Assembly (NCBI RefSeq): GCF_013373865.1
Contig: NC_050467.1
Span: 5,146,001-5,210,000 of the forward strand
DNA length: 64,000 nt
Source of the DNA: Monomorium pharaonis
Taxonomy: Eukaryota; Arthropoda; Insecta; Hymenoptera; Formicidae
Reading direction: 5' to 3'
The translations under genes and the position numbers were made by a program. Within the stretch, counting starts at the first letter, position 1. The number at the start of each line of letters is the position of its first letter. The notes below the pieces were generated by a model. That model had not been told where the DNA came from, did not search any database, and saw only the letters and a program-made list of their open reading frames with translations. Shown in pieces: positions 24,457 to 34,934 of this stretch.

Positions 24457-27291
24457 CAAACGTAACTGTTGAGTGAGATAGATAAAAAATTTATTATTAT
24501 GTCTCATACATATATTACGTGTATATATGTGCACAGCCGTTAACATCTTTTTCATAGAAATTTTTTAAAAGTTTACCTTCCAATAAAATTTCCGCGAGAG
24601 TTCACTTTAAAGTTCGTTTACACGCGGGGCTATGATCACGCGAGGCATTTACAGCCGCGCCGGTCGATAGATGCGTTATCCGTCTATTCAACCTTAAAGG
24701 GGAAACAATCAAAATAAGAGTAATAGCGATGAGAGTTTAAACTGTCATCGTGCTGCGATACTAAAGCCGGAACATCTTCGTCGAGGTCGATTTTCTGCGC
24801 ACCGATCGATCGTCGGTAACGTTCGCATGAGTTAGCCCGAAGCAGCGGTCGATTGGGCAACGGAGTTAGTTGATTGATGCACCTAACGATTATCGGATTT
24901 ATATAACGGAAAGAAAACGAGCAAGGGGGACTGCGCGAGCAACCAGATCTTGTTTCTTTTAGCTTAGGTGTCTCGCTTGCCATCCTTTCAGTTATTTCAG
25001 CAGATGTTAAATGAACACATTGTAAAACCATCTTGTACCTCGCGATTTATGGCAGGCGATTTTTAATTCAATGGGATTTTGGGTGCCATAAAGATAGCCG
25101 ATCCCGTAAAATTGATCGCCAACGTAAATCGACGTACGCGCGCTGAAACATTATATTGAATTACATTAAAGAAAGTCTGACAAGTCATTCCCGATAATTT
25201 ATGTTAATTCTATTCCTCGCTTTAAGGAGCTGCTGCCTCGGATCATTTATCTCCTACCGTAAATAGCGGCTGCTGTTTAATCATCCTACTTTTGCGTACG
25301 ATGAATGCGAATCGATATCGTCACGCCGGAATTTAGACAGCTTATATACACCTGAAAAACTTATCGGCCATAAATTACTTTTATCTCAAATTATTATTCC
25401 TTCTTCTTTTTTTTTCGATACAATATTGGCTTGTCTCTCTTTTTTTTTATTTGCCGCGTCGACCGTCCACCACCACGGTCGCCACGTAGTCGTGTGTCAC
25501 ATATAACGCTAAACCGAGAGGACTCGGTTTTAGAGAATAAATTCTACTGTACTCTCTCTATTGGGAGATCCGTCGATATATCTCCCTCTCCTCGTCCAAA
25601 TCTCCTCGTTTCTCTTTCTCGCGCCGGTCGTTACTGACGCGGGGCGGTTGGACCACGGCCAAAATGCCGCCGGTAAAATTAATCGTTGCCTGACACGAAT
25701 TCCTCTCTAAGTGGGAATACCAATTTGTAGGTGCGAAACAGAGAGAGAGAGAGAGAGAGAAAAGGGGAGGGAGGGAGAAAGAGAGAGAGAGAGAGAAAGA
25801 GTGAATATCCTAGGGGGACGAAACAAGGAGGTTGCGTCGCGTTGCACGCCCGGGGTGAAAGCCGGAAGGTGGAGAGAAGCAGGAGGAGAAGGAGGAAGCG
25901 GGTGGGCAGAGCGGGTCTCTAAACATGTCGTTATATCGAAGCTAACAACCCGGTTTACGCCGGCTCTCGACTCGTTCTTGGGTTCTCCCAAGAGAGCAAC
26001 GCGCGCGCGTTTTGCTGGTTACTGGCCGCCGGCCAAGTGCCCCTGAAGACTTATCCGCTATCGAGCATTGTTTATGAAAGCAATGTGACTACAAAGCGGC
26101 GCTCGTAGTCTTTCGGGTAGAGACCAGCCGAGACGTCAAATTAGCGCTGCCAAATTAATTGGAGCCGCCGAGTTCTCAAACGGGCGACCGCGCCCTCCTG
26201 TCTATCGCGACTCCGCTATTATTTTAGTCTGCAGATTTTACCGCGGTTCTGAATTCCGTCCAGAATTTTCTCACTTCTCTCTTTGAGACGCCACTGCATA
26301 TTCTCGGGGGGGGGGGGGAACTCTTTCTTTTTTCTCTTTGTCATTGTTTTGTGTGATAAAACAATTATTAATTAATTTTATAAATTAAGAATGTATGTAT
26401 TGAGGATTCGGCCTTAAATCTAAATAAAGTGCGTTAATTTCATTTGCAAATATGTATATTGTTGCTGGCATCTTGGAATTTAATTATCAATTAAATTATC
26501 AACAGAATTTTTTTTAATAAAAAAAAATAGCAATAAAAGTTACAATAACAAGAAGAAGAAGAGAGAGTTTGAAATTTATATCTTATTAAAAATGTTTTTT
26601 TATCGTGATAGAGAACGTTTCTAAATATTATGTCTAAAAATAAACTTTACTTTGTAATGCAAATATATAAAAATTAAATACAATTATAAACACAACAATG
26701 CAATTGTCCGTAGGAAGAGGCAACTTACATAGATATAGTAAGACAAGATATTACCGTAGTGAAATAACGGTGATCATCTCGTCTTCTGTCTAAAACAATA
26801 ATTATACCGCTGGAATGCGTCTCATGTTAGCGGCGAGCGGCGTGTCTATCAAGCTAAGAATGTGCCGGCGCATCTCGGCGTTGTTTTACAAAGAAAACAG
26901 AACGGATTGTGCTTGTCTCGCTATATTGAAGTTGCTCCATCCTCGTGGCATCTATTGCCACATCTTACGGTAACCATCCATAAAATTTCCATCAAGTCAA
27001 AAGAAAATAGTAGAGAGTGACGATAAATGATACATTTTTCTCAAGATAAAGAGTCTCTTATATGTCGTAATGCCTTAATAAGTGTAAAATTATGAAAATA
27101 GGATGCAATGTAGAGTGTAATGTCTGAAGGTTTAATTAGTAGTGCTGAAATCATGAATAAACAGGCGAATATTAATGAGACATTCACGGAGTGACTGCTT
27201 CGACAAGATAATCTCAAGCTAATCCGTTAAGCGGTAAATTAATCGTTACACGTTTAACGTCGACGTGAAAGGAATCACTTGCGTGTTACAG
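24457..27291. other. Non-coding DNA immediately upstream of the sbb leader
   Basis: 24600-26300 is CpG-rich with a GA microsatellite and a G-run near 26307-26318. 26330-27250 is AT-rich and unremarkable. It may be the 3' part of a 5' intron if the acceptor at 27291 is real. No promoter could be defined. Confidence 0.5.
25741..25800. repeat. (GA)n compound microsatellite
   Basis: Two GA blocks separated by an AAAAGGGGAGGGAGGG purine stretch. Arg/Glu-type ORFs over it are artefacts. Confidence 0.9.
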
Positions 27292-27393
27292 ATCGGAAGC
27301 ACGTCGATCAGCCGAGGCGCGGTTCCGTCGGGAAATCGAAGGGAAGAACCGCACGCTAGGCTGAGGCCGACTGGGAGGATCGTTTCGGGGGAC

Positions 27394-27402
27394 ATGGCTT
27401 AA
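27394..27402 (+). other. Minimal upstream ORF (Met-Ala-stop)
   Basis: ATG GCT TAA in a good initiation context (G at -3, G at +4). Very short upstream ORFs of this kind can stall or recycle ribosomes and so reduce initiation at the main start. Function here is inferred only from position in the probable leader. Confidence 0.4.
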
Positions 27403-27469
27403 CTCGCGACAAGTGGGAGACAGGTGGAGGAGCCACCATCCTCGGATCCCAGGTTCCCGGAGAGCGCGG

Positions 27470-27535
27470 ATGGTCGCCGAGATTTCCTACAACGTTGGAA
27501 GTAATCAGGAGTGGTGTCGGGTGGTGTGTTCGTGA
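27470..27535 (+). other. Upstream ORF, 21 codons
   Basis: Opens MVAEISYNVG and closes with TGA. It lies wholly within the leader and ends about 480 bases before the sbb start, leaving room for reinitiation. Initiation context is moderate (C at -3, G at +4). No recognisable domain. Confidence 0.35.
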
Positions 27536-27747
27536 TCAAGGGAGGTGGGGGGCTCAGTGGCTGTGATCGTGGTGTTGTGTCGGGGGATCAGTGTGTCGGT
27601 CGGTGAAGAGTGGTATATCGGGTTGCGCGTCCCGGCTTACTACGCGAGAGTAAGAATTAACGACAGGAGAGCAAGTGTGGTGAAGAGAAATCAAGGTGAA
27701 TAAGGTGAATATACACGATAATCGAGCAGCGGGGAGGCGCGAGTGAG

Positions 27748-27779
27748 AGAGAAAGAAAGAAAGAGAGAGAGAGAGAGAA
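27748..27779 (+). repeat. (GA)n tract in the sbb leader
   Basis: GA/GAAA repeats inside the probable 5' UTR; potential GAGA-factor site at DNA level or purine tract at RNA level. Confidence 0.8.
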
Positions 27780-27854
27780 GAGGAGAAGAGGGATACGACC
27801 GCGCGGATATATCGCGAATTACGTCGAGCGAGAGTAGAAGCGAGAGAGTGAGTG

Positions 27855-28034
27855 ATGTGTTCGATGGACGAGGCGCGTCTCGCGGGCGGTGGTCGGGGTA
27901 ATGATAACGCGTGTAGTCGCGCGCGCTACCACTACTACTACTTGGTATCCAAAGTGAGAAACGGCGGGCAGTCGGTGACCAGGCTGGCGGGCGCCGGGGA
28001 AACGTTTCCAAGGGCATGGCGACCACGCCACTAG
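27855..28034 (+). other. Upstream ORF overlapping the sbb start codon
   Basis: A 59-codon ORF (opens MCSMDEARLAGG) in a different frame from sbb. It runs 19 bases past the sbb ATG before stopping, so ribosomes that use it cannot reach the main start by simple reinitiation. A second in-frame ATG is at 27864. Whether it is translated is unknown; its peptide shows no recognisable domain. Confidence 0.4.
27902..27958 (+). other. Upstream ORF in the sbb frame, 18 codons
   Basis: ATG at 27902 is in the same frame as sbb but is closed by TGA at 27956-27958. It supports 28016 as the first usable start in this frame. It also contains a run of four Thr codons. Confidence 0.35.
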
Positions 28035-28393
28035 GCGGTCGCCTCCCTAACGTAAACCGTAAAGGACCATCTCCGTGCATCGGTGGTGGTGGTATTAGTA
28101 GTAGTAGCAATAGTAATAGCAACAGTGGTGGTAACGGGAGCAACGGCAACACCAGTAGTAACGGTAATAGCAGTAACAACAACGGCTTAAGTAATAACAG
28201 CAACGCCAGCGGCGGTCAGTCAAGGAGGCAGGAGAGAACGTTGGTCGGCAGGGAGCACCGCGATCATCGTCATCATCACCATCACCATCACCATCACCAT
28301 CATCACCATCATCATCACCATCAGGGTCGGGACAAGTCGTCATTGTCATCGTCGTCGTCGTCGTTGTCGTCGTCGTCGGTCAACCAACAGCAG

Positions 28394-28445
<52 letters not shown>

Positions 28446-29872
28446 GTGAGTCGAATAAAGCAAGCACAGTGGCTGCTAACGCCGGTGAACTGGATCCGGC
28501 CGCGACGAATGCGACCAATAACTTTGAGTACGACGACAACGAATGGGACATTGGCATAGGTGACCTGATAATCGATCTTGATGCGGACATTGAGAAGACG
28601 AGGGACGAGAAATTGAGCTCGGGGACAGGCATGGCTTCTACGCCTGCCTCGGCAGCATCGGCACCGAATAACGCGAATCATCATCAGTTACAGAACTCAG
28701 CGAGTGGTCTCAACTCCTCCAACTCTTCGTCCTCGTCCGTCCCGTCGACTGGCACGAACGCCGGCAGTCAATCGTCGTCGTCCTCGTTATCGTCGTTGTC
28801 GTCGTCCTCCTCGTCGTCCTCCTCGTCATCGTCCTCCTCTTCCTGCGGCGTCGTAAACTCGTCGTCCGCACGGTCCAACAGCCCCGGAAGCGTCAGCGGG
28901 AGCGCGAACGGTACCGGCGGCGCGAACGGCGCCGGTAACGCGAACGGCACCGCCTCCGTGGTAACCGGGCCCGGTAGCAAGCAGCAGCAGCAGCAGCAGC
29001 AACAGCCGTCGGGCGTGAACGTGAGTGGCGTGAACGCCGTCCACGGTAACGCCGGAAATCCCGGCAAGATGGCCGTTGAACACTCGGCCACCGTCGACAA
29101 GGGCCTCAAGATGAAGATCAAACGGACGAAGCCCGGTACAAAGACCAGCGAGGCCAAGCACGAGATCGTCAAGTCGAACGAGATCAACGGCACCGCCTCG
29201 TCGCAGGACTCGAACAACGGCACCGCCGCGTCCGCGACCTCCTCGTCCTCGGCCGTCGGATCGGCCTCCGCGTCCTCGGCCGCGATCCCCCAGAACTCAC
29301 AGAACTCGGAATGCGGCCCCGCGGGGACGGTCGGCGGTCAGTCGTCCTCGTCGAACAAGTCCAAGCCGAGCCACACGCCGGCGTCGGCCGGCGGCACCGG
29401 TGCCGCACCCTCGTCCACCGCCGGCTCGAAGCGCGGCTCGAGCGGCCATCGGCGGGACAAGGCGCGCGACAAGCACGACAAGCCGCAGAGCAATCACACG
29501 CCCCAGCAGACCAAGCCGGAGATGAACGGCACCGCGCGCCCGGCACCGCAGGCCCAGAACTCGGCCGGTGGCGCGACGCAGTCTCAGGGCCCGACGCCGG
29601 CCGCCACGGCGCCCCAACAGACCCAGGGACCACCGCCCAGTTCGAGGACAGGTTTCTCCGTGTCACAGGGCCCCGGGCCACCCGCGACCAGCGCGGCGGC
29701 ACCTTGCCCGCCGCCGAGTCCGGCGAGCGCCACGGCGGCTGGCGCGCCGGCCAAACCGGAACAGACCAAGGTCGCCGCGGTGCCGGGACCACCGCTCACG
29801 ACACCCGCCGAGGAAGCAATGGACACTGCCGCCAGTCCTCCGCCCGCGAAAAAGATTAAGACCGAACCAAAG
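28016..29872 (+). CDS. sbb: scribbler/brakeless (ZNF608/ZNF609 family) transcriptional corepressor, first coding exon (5' part of gene)
   Basis: This exon encodes the first 619 residues of a nuclear transcriptional cofactor. In Drosophila the family (scribbler = brakeless = master of thickveins) works with Tailless and Atrophin, represses runt in R1-R6 photoreceptors and tunes thickveins. Seen here: Asn/Ser/Gly-rich stretch (about residues 27-65), 17 His (86-102), Ser stretch, 20 Gln (124-143), the acidic block EWDIGIGDLIIDLDADIEK (176-194), Ser run (253-276), 8 Gln (323-330), the basic block starting KGLKMKIKRTKPGTK at 362 and running to about 392, then Ala/Ser/Pro-rich sequence with a basic HRRDKARDKHDK patch and a terminal AKKIKTEPK. 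The two conserved blocks match the N-terminal region of ZNF608/609, so the family call is firm. The start has G at -3 and +4, and an in-frame TGA lies upstream at 27956-27958. The exon ends in phase 0 at a GTAAGT donor. Zinc-finger and later exons lie beyond the window. GC3 is very high in the 3' half. Confidence 0.93.
28093..28210 (+). repeat. Asn/Ser/Gly-rich low-complexity coding tract
   Basis: AGT/AGC/AAT/AAC/GGT codons dominate, giving an Asn-Ser-Gly-rich segment near the protein N-terminus. Codons are mixed rather than a pure triplet repeat, so slippage is less likely than at the Gln and His tracts. Confidence 0.8.
28271..28321 (+). repeat. Poly-histidine tract (17 CAT/CAC codons)
   Basis: Uninterrupted run of 17 His codons, residues 86-102, built from mixed CAT and CAC. 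His-rich tracts are frequent in insect nuclear regulators and can promote nuclear speckle localisation; that role is inference here. Confidence 0.95.
28385..28444 (+). repeat. Poly-glutamine tract (20 CAG/CAA codons)
   Basis: Twenty Gln codons, residues 124-143, mostly CAG with a few CAA interruptions. The longest pure CAG run is nine units, so length polymorphism is expected. The opposite strand reads as poly-Cys or poly-Leu and is a shadow. Confidence 0.95.
28772..28843 (+). repeat. Poly-serine tract
   Basis: Residues 253-276, Ser throughout apart from two Leu codons (258 and 261), ending in a run of 15 Ser written with TCG/TCC/TCA/TCT. The opposite strand reads as an acidic Asp/Glu ORF, which is a shadow. 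Confidence 0.9.
28982..29005 (+). repeat. Second poly-glutamine tract (8 codons)
   Basis: Six CAG, one CAA and one CAG codon encode residues 323-330, about 30 residues before the conserved basic block. Confidence 0.9.
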
Positions 29873-29878
29873 GTAAGT
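29873..29878 (+). other. sbb: Splice donor of the sbb first coding exon
   Basis: AAG|GTAAGT, a near-consensus donor, directly after codon 619 (Lys). The intron is phase 0. Reading through it adds 27 non-family residues and reaches TAA at 29954-29956. Confidence 0.9.
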
Positions 29879-32800
29879 CCCCTCTCCCCTCTCTACTCGA
29901 CTTCCCGATTTACGCTCGGGTTCACTCCATTTCGCTTTCGTTATCTTTCCTTTTAACATGTGTCGACCGAGACAACCATTTTTCCCAACTTGGCAAATTT
30001 TTGCGCGCGCATGCGGATAATAATAAACGAGTAAATTAAAAATTGCATTTGATTAAAGCTCGCCTCGGATTCTCAGATCAGAGTTACCATTCCGCGTTAT
30101 TTATCCTCACCCTGGTAAAATTTAATTCGTGAGAAACTATATAAAAGATTTATAACTTGAAAGCTTGATTAATGAATAAATATTTTCAGCTCTAAATAGA
30201 ATTACATCTATATCTGGAACATTTATTTTAGATTACACGTATTAATAGCATTATATCATTCATCGTTTTGCATCCTCGGTCATAAAGTATCCATTATTTG
30301 CAAGCACCGATCGCATATGAAGACAACGAACGCATCTACAATTAATTTCTCTTTCTCCTTCAAGAGAGAGGGACAAGTTGAGTCGAGTTTACGGACTTTT
30401 TTTCCGCGCAAAATTGCTGCGCGCACAAGCAGCACGTTAACTTGTAGACATACAAACGGAATTTTTTTCTCTTTCTCTCTCTCGCGCGCGCGCGCGATGC
30501 ATTCCGACCGGATATGTAATGCTCATTTCCGGCAGCTTGTTAGTCGCCACGAGGCGATCCCCTCCTCCGATCGGTATCTTCCTCGTCTCGTCGGCGGCGA
30601 CGCGTAACGCTCGTACGCACCTAACTCGCTCGCGGCGCGGTGAGATGAGAGCCCGGAATCAATTACACAAGTTCATATGCATAGAATGCGAACGAGCCGC
30701 GACCGAACGAACTAGTCCGCGCGATGTATGCGCGAGCATTCGTCAATACTGCGTTCCGTTGCGCGCATCGGAAAAAGTTTGCGCAAAAGGAGATTATGTA
30801 GGTAGAGCAAAAAAAAAAGGAACATTCGAAATGTCGCATTAAAAACTCACATGACGTACAGTAATAAAATAATAAATAATTGACAGGGTAGGAGAATTAT
30901 TCAGTGAATAAATTAAAATGCAAATGGAGAAACGACGTTCCCTGTATTTTTTTTAAATATAAATATAATGGATGATGCTGTGATATGTAAAAGAAGGCGC
31001 TTTTCCATCTTTATTAGATAAAATATCTGGAATGAGAATTGTAATTCAAATTAAATGATATGAGTTTAGAAAGCTCTTTTTTATTCCATCTTGTCGGATT
31101 GGAGGAACACGTTGAGGTGAAAAAATTATGAAAACGCCGGGATATTTTTCTACTTCCGTCCAAATGGAATCTTCAAAGAATCGATATCGCATTGACATGC
31201 TTCGCGTATTTGCCTCCGTTTTATTCCACGTCGGGATGGACTATCGCCGCCGTGACACTTGAATAAATAAATCGGCTTCTTGAGCGCGACGGGAACGTTA
31301 TTGTAAAATACGAGCTTTGGTTTTCTCTGTCGCGAAACGTCCGCGCGCGAGCGCACATATGTATATCTGAAAATAAACGCGCGGCGAAAAATATCGTTTG
31401 AGAGATACGGCGAAGCGCCATAAATAAATCTCGTCTCGCCCGCGCGGGAGATTCGTTCCCTCGATCCACCGTCGTCAAAAGTTGTGCATTATTTTCCCTC
31501 GAAGAGGTCCAACAACGTTATCGTATTTCACGGTCGGCCGGACGCGGAATGGGTTTTCTTATTGGGCGTGCGAGACAAATCCGCCCCCCCCCCCCCTCGT
31601 CCCGAACTGGAACCTCTTTGCCTAGCTTGACCGTCGCGCTCGTGCCACGCGAAAATGTTCGTCTTTTAATACATTTTTTTTTTTTTTATTCAATCTCCAC
31701 GAAGGGGTTTGTAGTGCAGTGAAATAATAAAATTTCATCGTTCGTTCGGGTTAGAGCGGAACTTTTTGCGTTCACAGGATTTTAACCGCAATTTTAATCG
31801 GTGAGATATTAAAATTTTCAACTGTGTCAGAGGGGAAAAAAAAACACACACACGCACGGGTTTCGCAAAAATCGACTCTGTATATTCCGCGAGGAATATT
31901 TCAACGAATGTATTACGTCGGGAATCGCCGTAGCGTGCACGCGCGTATCAGGACAATGTGTATGTACGCGCGCGGAATCGTGTGCAATTCGCGCGTTTTC
32001 CAACGGACCTCGGTGTATCTCTCGCCTTGGCACACATCGGCAGGGCCCGCCGCCGTCGTCGCCGTCGTTCTCGTCAGCCGTCGTCCCGCACGTATAGTAC
32101 GTGCCCGTTCGCAACCTTGTTCGAGCGAGCCGTGTAACGCCGGACACGTATTCGCGCGTCAATCAACTCGCGGTACGTACATGTCGCGGATGCCCGCGCT
32201 CGGCCCGAGCGAATGCAACAAAATTGGGAGAGGAGCGCGAGCGCGCGCGCGCGCGCATCCGCCCGCGGCGGAAAGCCCGACGACCCACACTCGCGGAGTG
32301 TACGACACGTCGCAGTGCTAACTGTTAAATGTTTCCGGTTAACTGTAATGGCGTTCTTTCATGTACGCGCCGAAGAGAGAATGAGAGACGTCCACGCGTA
32401 ATGTCGCGCGGAAAGAGTTTACCGCGTGGCAACAAAGTTTTTGCGTACACGAGCGAATGGAGTTGCAGCTTTCAAGTTTGGCTCGTAAGTATCGCTTTTA
32501 CAGAGGGAGAGGAAAGAAGGAAGGAAGGAAGGAAGGGGCAGTTTCGCGCTAAATTGTAAAAGTAAAAAAAAATAACACCGTCTTTTACAGATAATTTTTA
32601 CAGTCGCTTCTTCGACGCTTGTTTCATGGTTAAATGCTAATAGGCTTCTTTTTTACGCTCTCCAAACACTGCCGCGTGTGACTTTTTATCTATTTACATT
32701 TGCAAATCGTGCACTCGGCGAGCTGTAATTTTAAATGCAAATTTCACGTGTGTCGATTTTACAGAGACAAATACCGTATAGATTACGATAAATGTTAGCC

Positions 32801-34386
32801 TTTGTTGGTATAATAGACACTTTACACGTGATGTTTCAATGTTGGTAGATTTCGCTGTGGGTATAAAGTTCAACCAAGATAGAAATTGGCACGGACTATT
32901 TCTGCTCTTTGTACGACGATTGCAGCGAGTATATTTTCACTTGGCGTCCCTCGTCGCCATTCACGTTTCGTGGCAGCCGCTTTGTCGTGGAAGCCGTTTT
33001 TGAAAGTATATCCGACACGTCGATACACAGCCGATTGACTCGCGTCATCTATTATTCGCCGGCCGATTCGGCGCGGGTGACATCGATACGACTGCTCCCC
33101 ATTGTAATAGCGGCGGTCATTATTTTTGCACGCTGCGATTTGCCGGCGATATTATTAATGATCGCGCGCCGCGCTATCCGAGAGAGGTAATATTTAACGA
33201 ACGTATATTCAACGTGCAAACAAACGATATGTAATCTCTGTCCTCGCGGTCTATTGTTTTCCGACCTCATAGTTTTCATAGGCATTTCCCGATATCGCTT
33301 CAAATTATATTCAGTCCGCGACTCGCCGCTCGTTACATTCAACTTTCGACATACGATTGTCAGGCTTGGAAATATTTATTTTTCCGCGTGACGATTAATT
33401 TTCAGAACGTCGGAATTCCTACCGAAATTTTCAAGGTTTAAATCACCGTTGTCCCCGCGTTGTCAACTCGTTCACGGCGAATTTGAGAAGTGAAAGGGAT
33501 CCCCACTCGGATTATTAAGGACCATCGCGTGATTATGACGATCTCGTTTAATCTTGTGTCGATAGATTTTAATTTTAATTTGGACGTGCGGTTTAATCGA
33601 GCCGCGATGAACGAATGGATTAACACGCGGGGGAAGGATCCGTTTGACGTGCCGTTTGATAAATATTTTTGATCGCGCCCCCGTCGAACACGGAATTGAC
33701 GCTCATCAATGTCGGGGACGGGTGCGGAGGTTGGGCGAAAGCCGAGGGACATGGCATGGTGGCCTGAGCAAAGTGGCATCGTCGACTGCTCTATGCATCG
33801 AGGGGAATAATCCGTTATATCCCTAGTACAGAGAGAGGGTTAGTGGTTCTCAAACTCGTTTCGCGTAAGAGTCTTCCGTACTGTTCGAATAACATTAAGC
33901 GATTCATTTTTTTAATTTTAGAACACCAAAGTATTCTAATAAATTACGATTGAATGGTTGTAGAAATCAATGTCAATTGAACATTGATATCGTGGTAGTA
34001 AGATCCAATTCAAAGGTTCCACAATGTGAATACAACTGTATTGAGGACGATAATTTGATGTTACTAGAGTCGGTAGGTTTCTCTTTTATTGTATCCCAGG
34101 TCGAATAATCAGGAAGGTAAATTTGCTTTTGGGTAAAATGATTTTAGCCTATATAAATCCTTATTATAAAACTCGTTAAACCAAAAGTTTAAGTTGTTTG
34201 CTGCAAAAGCGCAGTTAATTAAAAGTTTCATTACCCTGATGTTTATTTGAGATGCTATTAAAAACCGCATTGTCCGGCGTTTCCGCTAGTTACATTATCA
34301 GGAGTCAGTATATGTCGATAAAAAGGGCCGGGTGATTAATCACAAGTTTTAATTGTCATAAACTTTTGGGTCAATCGAATTATCGG

Positions 34387-34390
<4 letters not shown>

Positions 34391-34444
<54 letters not shown>
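34391..34444. repeat. Perfect (CT)n microsatellite, about 27 units
   Basis: Longest uninterrupted CT run in the intron. Its purity suggests high length polymorphism. Confidence 0.95.
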
Positions 34445-34447
<3 letters not shown>

Positions 34448-34905
34448 CATGTTGCAAATATTTATCCTGTGCCGCATTATTCATCGCCTGTCTCGTGCTC
34501 ATATATAAACTGCTTACAAATATCGGACGTATGAGAGTTTTCCAATTAAATGAACCGACCTCACAAACGTCAGTTATCCCCCCCTCTCCCACCTCCGCGT
34601 ATCCCTTCGACTCACGTCGCCACAAAAGCAACAGCGGAATAAACAGATTACATTGTCCCCGGAACACATTTTTGCCCCGAAATCTACTCCGCGATACACA
34701 CCCATTTCCCGCACGATGTCACCCACCCACGTTCAACCCTTCCTCCGCGTCGTCCCCACCCTCGTGAGCGTCGCGACGTCGATGCAGGCTGCACAGTGCC
34801 ATCTTCGTGTCCGCTCTTTCGCCCTTTCCTCCTTTTCTACCGCGCGAATTTCCCCTAAGTCACTCTCGCGTCACCTTTCCCGCTCTTTCCAAAGGGATTC
34901 TCGCT

Positions 34906-34934
34906 TACACACACACACACGCGCGCGCGCGCGC
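34906..34934. repeat. Compound (AC)/(GC) microsatellite
   Basis: ACACAC running into GCGCGC, alternating purine-pyrimidine throughout and so potentially Z-forming. Confidence 0.85.

Larger units (their letters stand above)
27292..28015 (+). other. sbb: 5' leader (UTR) of the sbb coding exon, with probable splice acceptor at 27290-27291
   Basis: Base composition switches from AT-rich (26330-27250) to GC/purine-rich just after a TTACAG at 27286-27291, which I read as a likely acceptor; its polypyrimidine tract is weak. The leader has few ATGs, each opening a short upstream ORF, and a GA tract at about 27748-27779 that could bind GAGA factor if transcribed DNA here is also promoter-proximal. 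The alternative is that transcription starts inside this stretch: TCAGTG initiator-like hexamers begin near 27553 and 27588, but no convincing TATA or DPE was found. The left boundary is therefore an inference. Confidence 0.5.

Noticed and set aside
27691..28349. Leu/Pro-rich and Asp-rich minus-strand ORFs
   Set aside because: Antisense shadows of the sbb leader and its Asn/Ser and His tracts.
28321..29959. Several 100-200-codon ORFs in other frames across the sbb exon
   Set aside because: Shadows of the triplet repeats and GC-rich codons of sbb; the conserved family blocks occur only in the sbb frame.
32329..32490. ORF meeting a strong GTAAGTAT donor at 32485
   Set aside because: Peptide has no recognisable feature, and GTAAGT words are expected by chance at this frequency.
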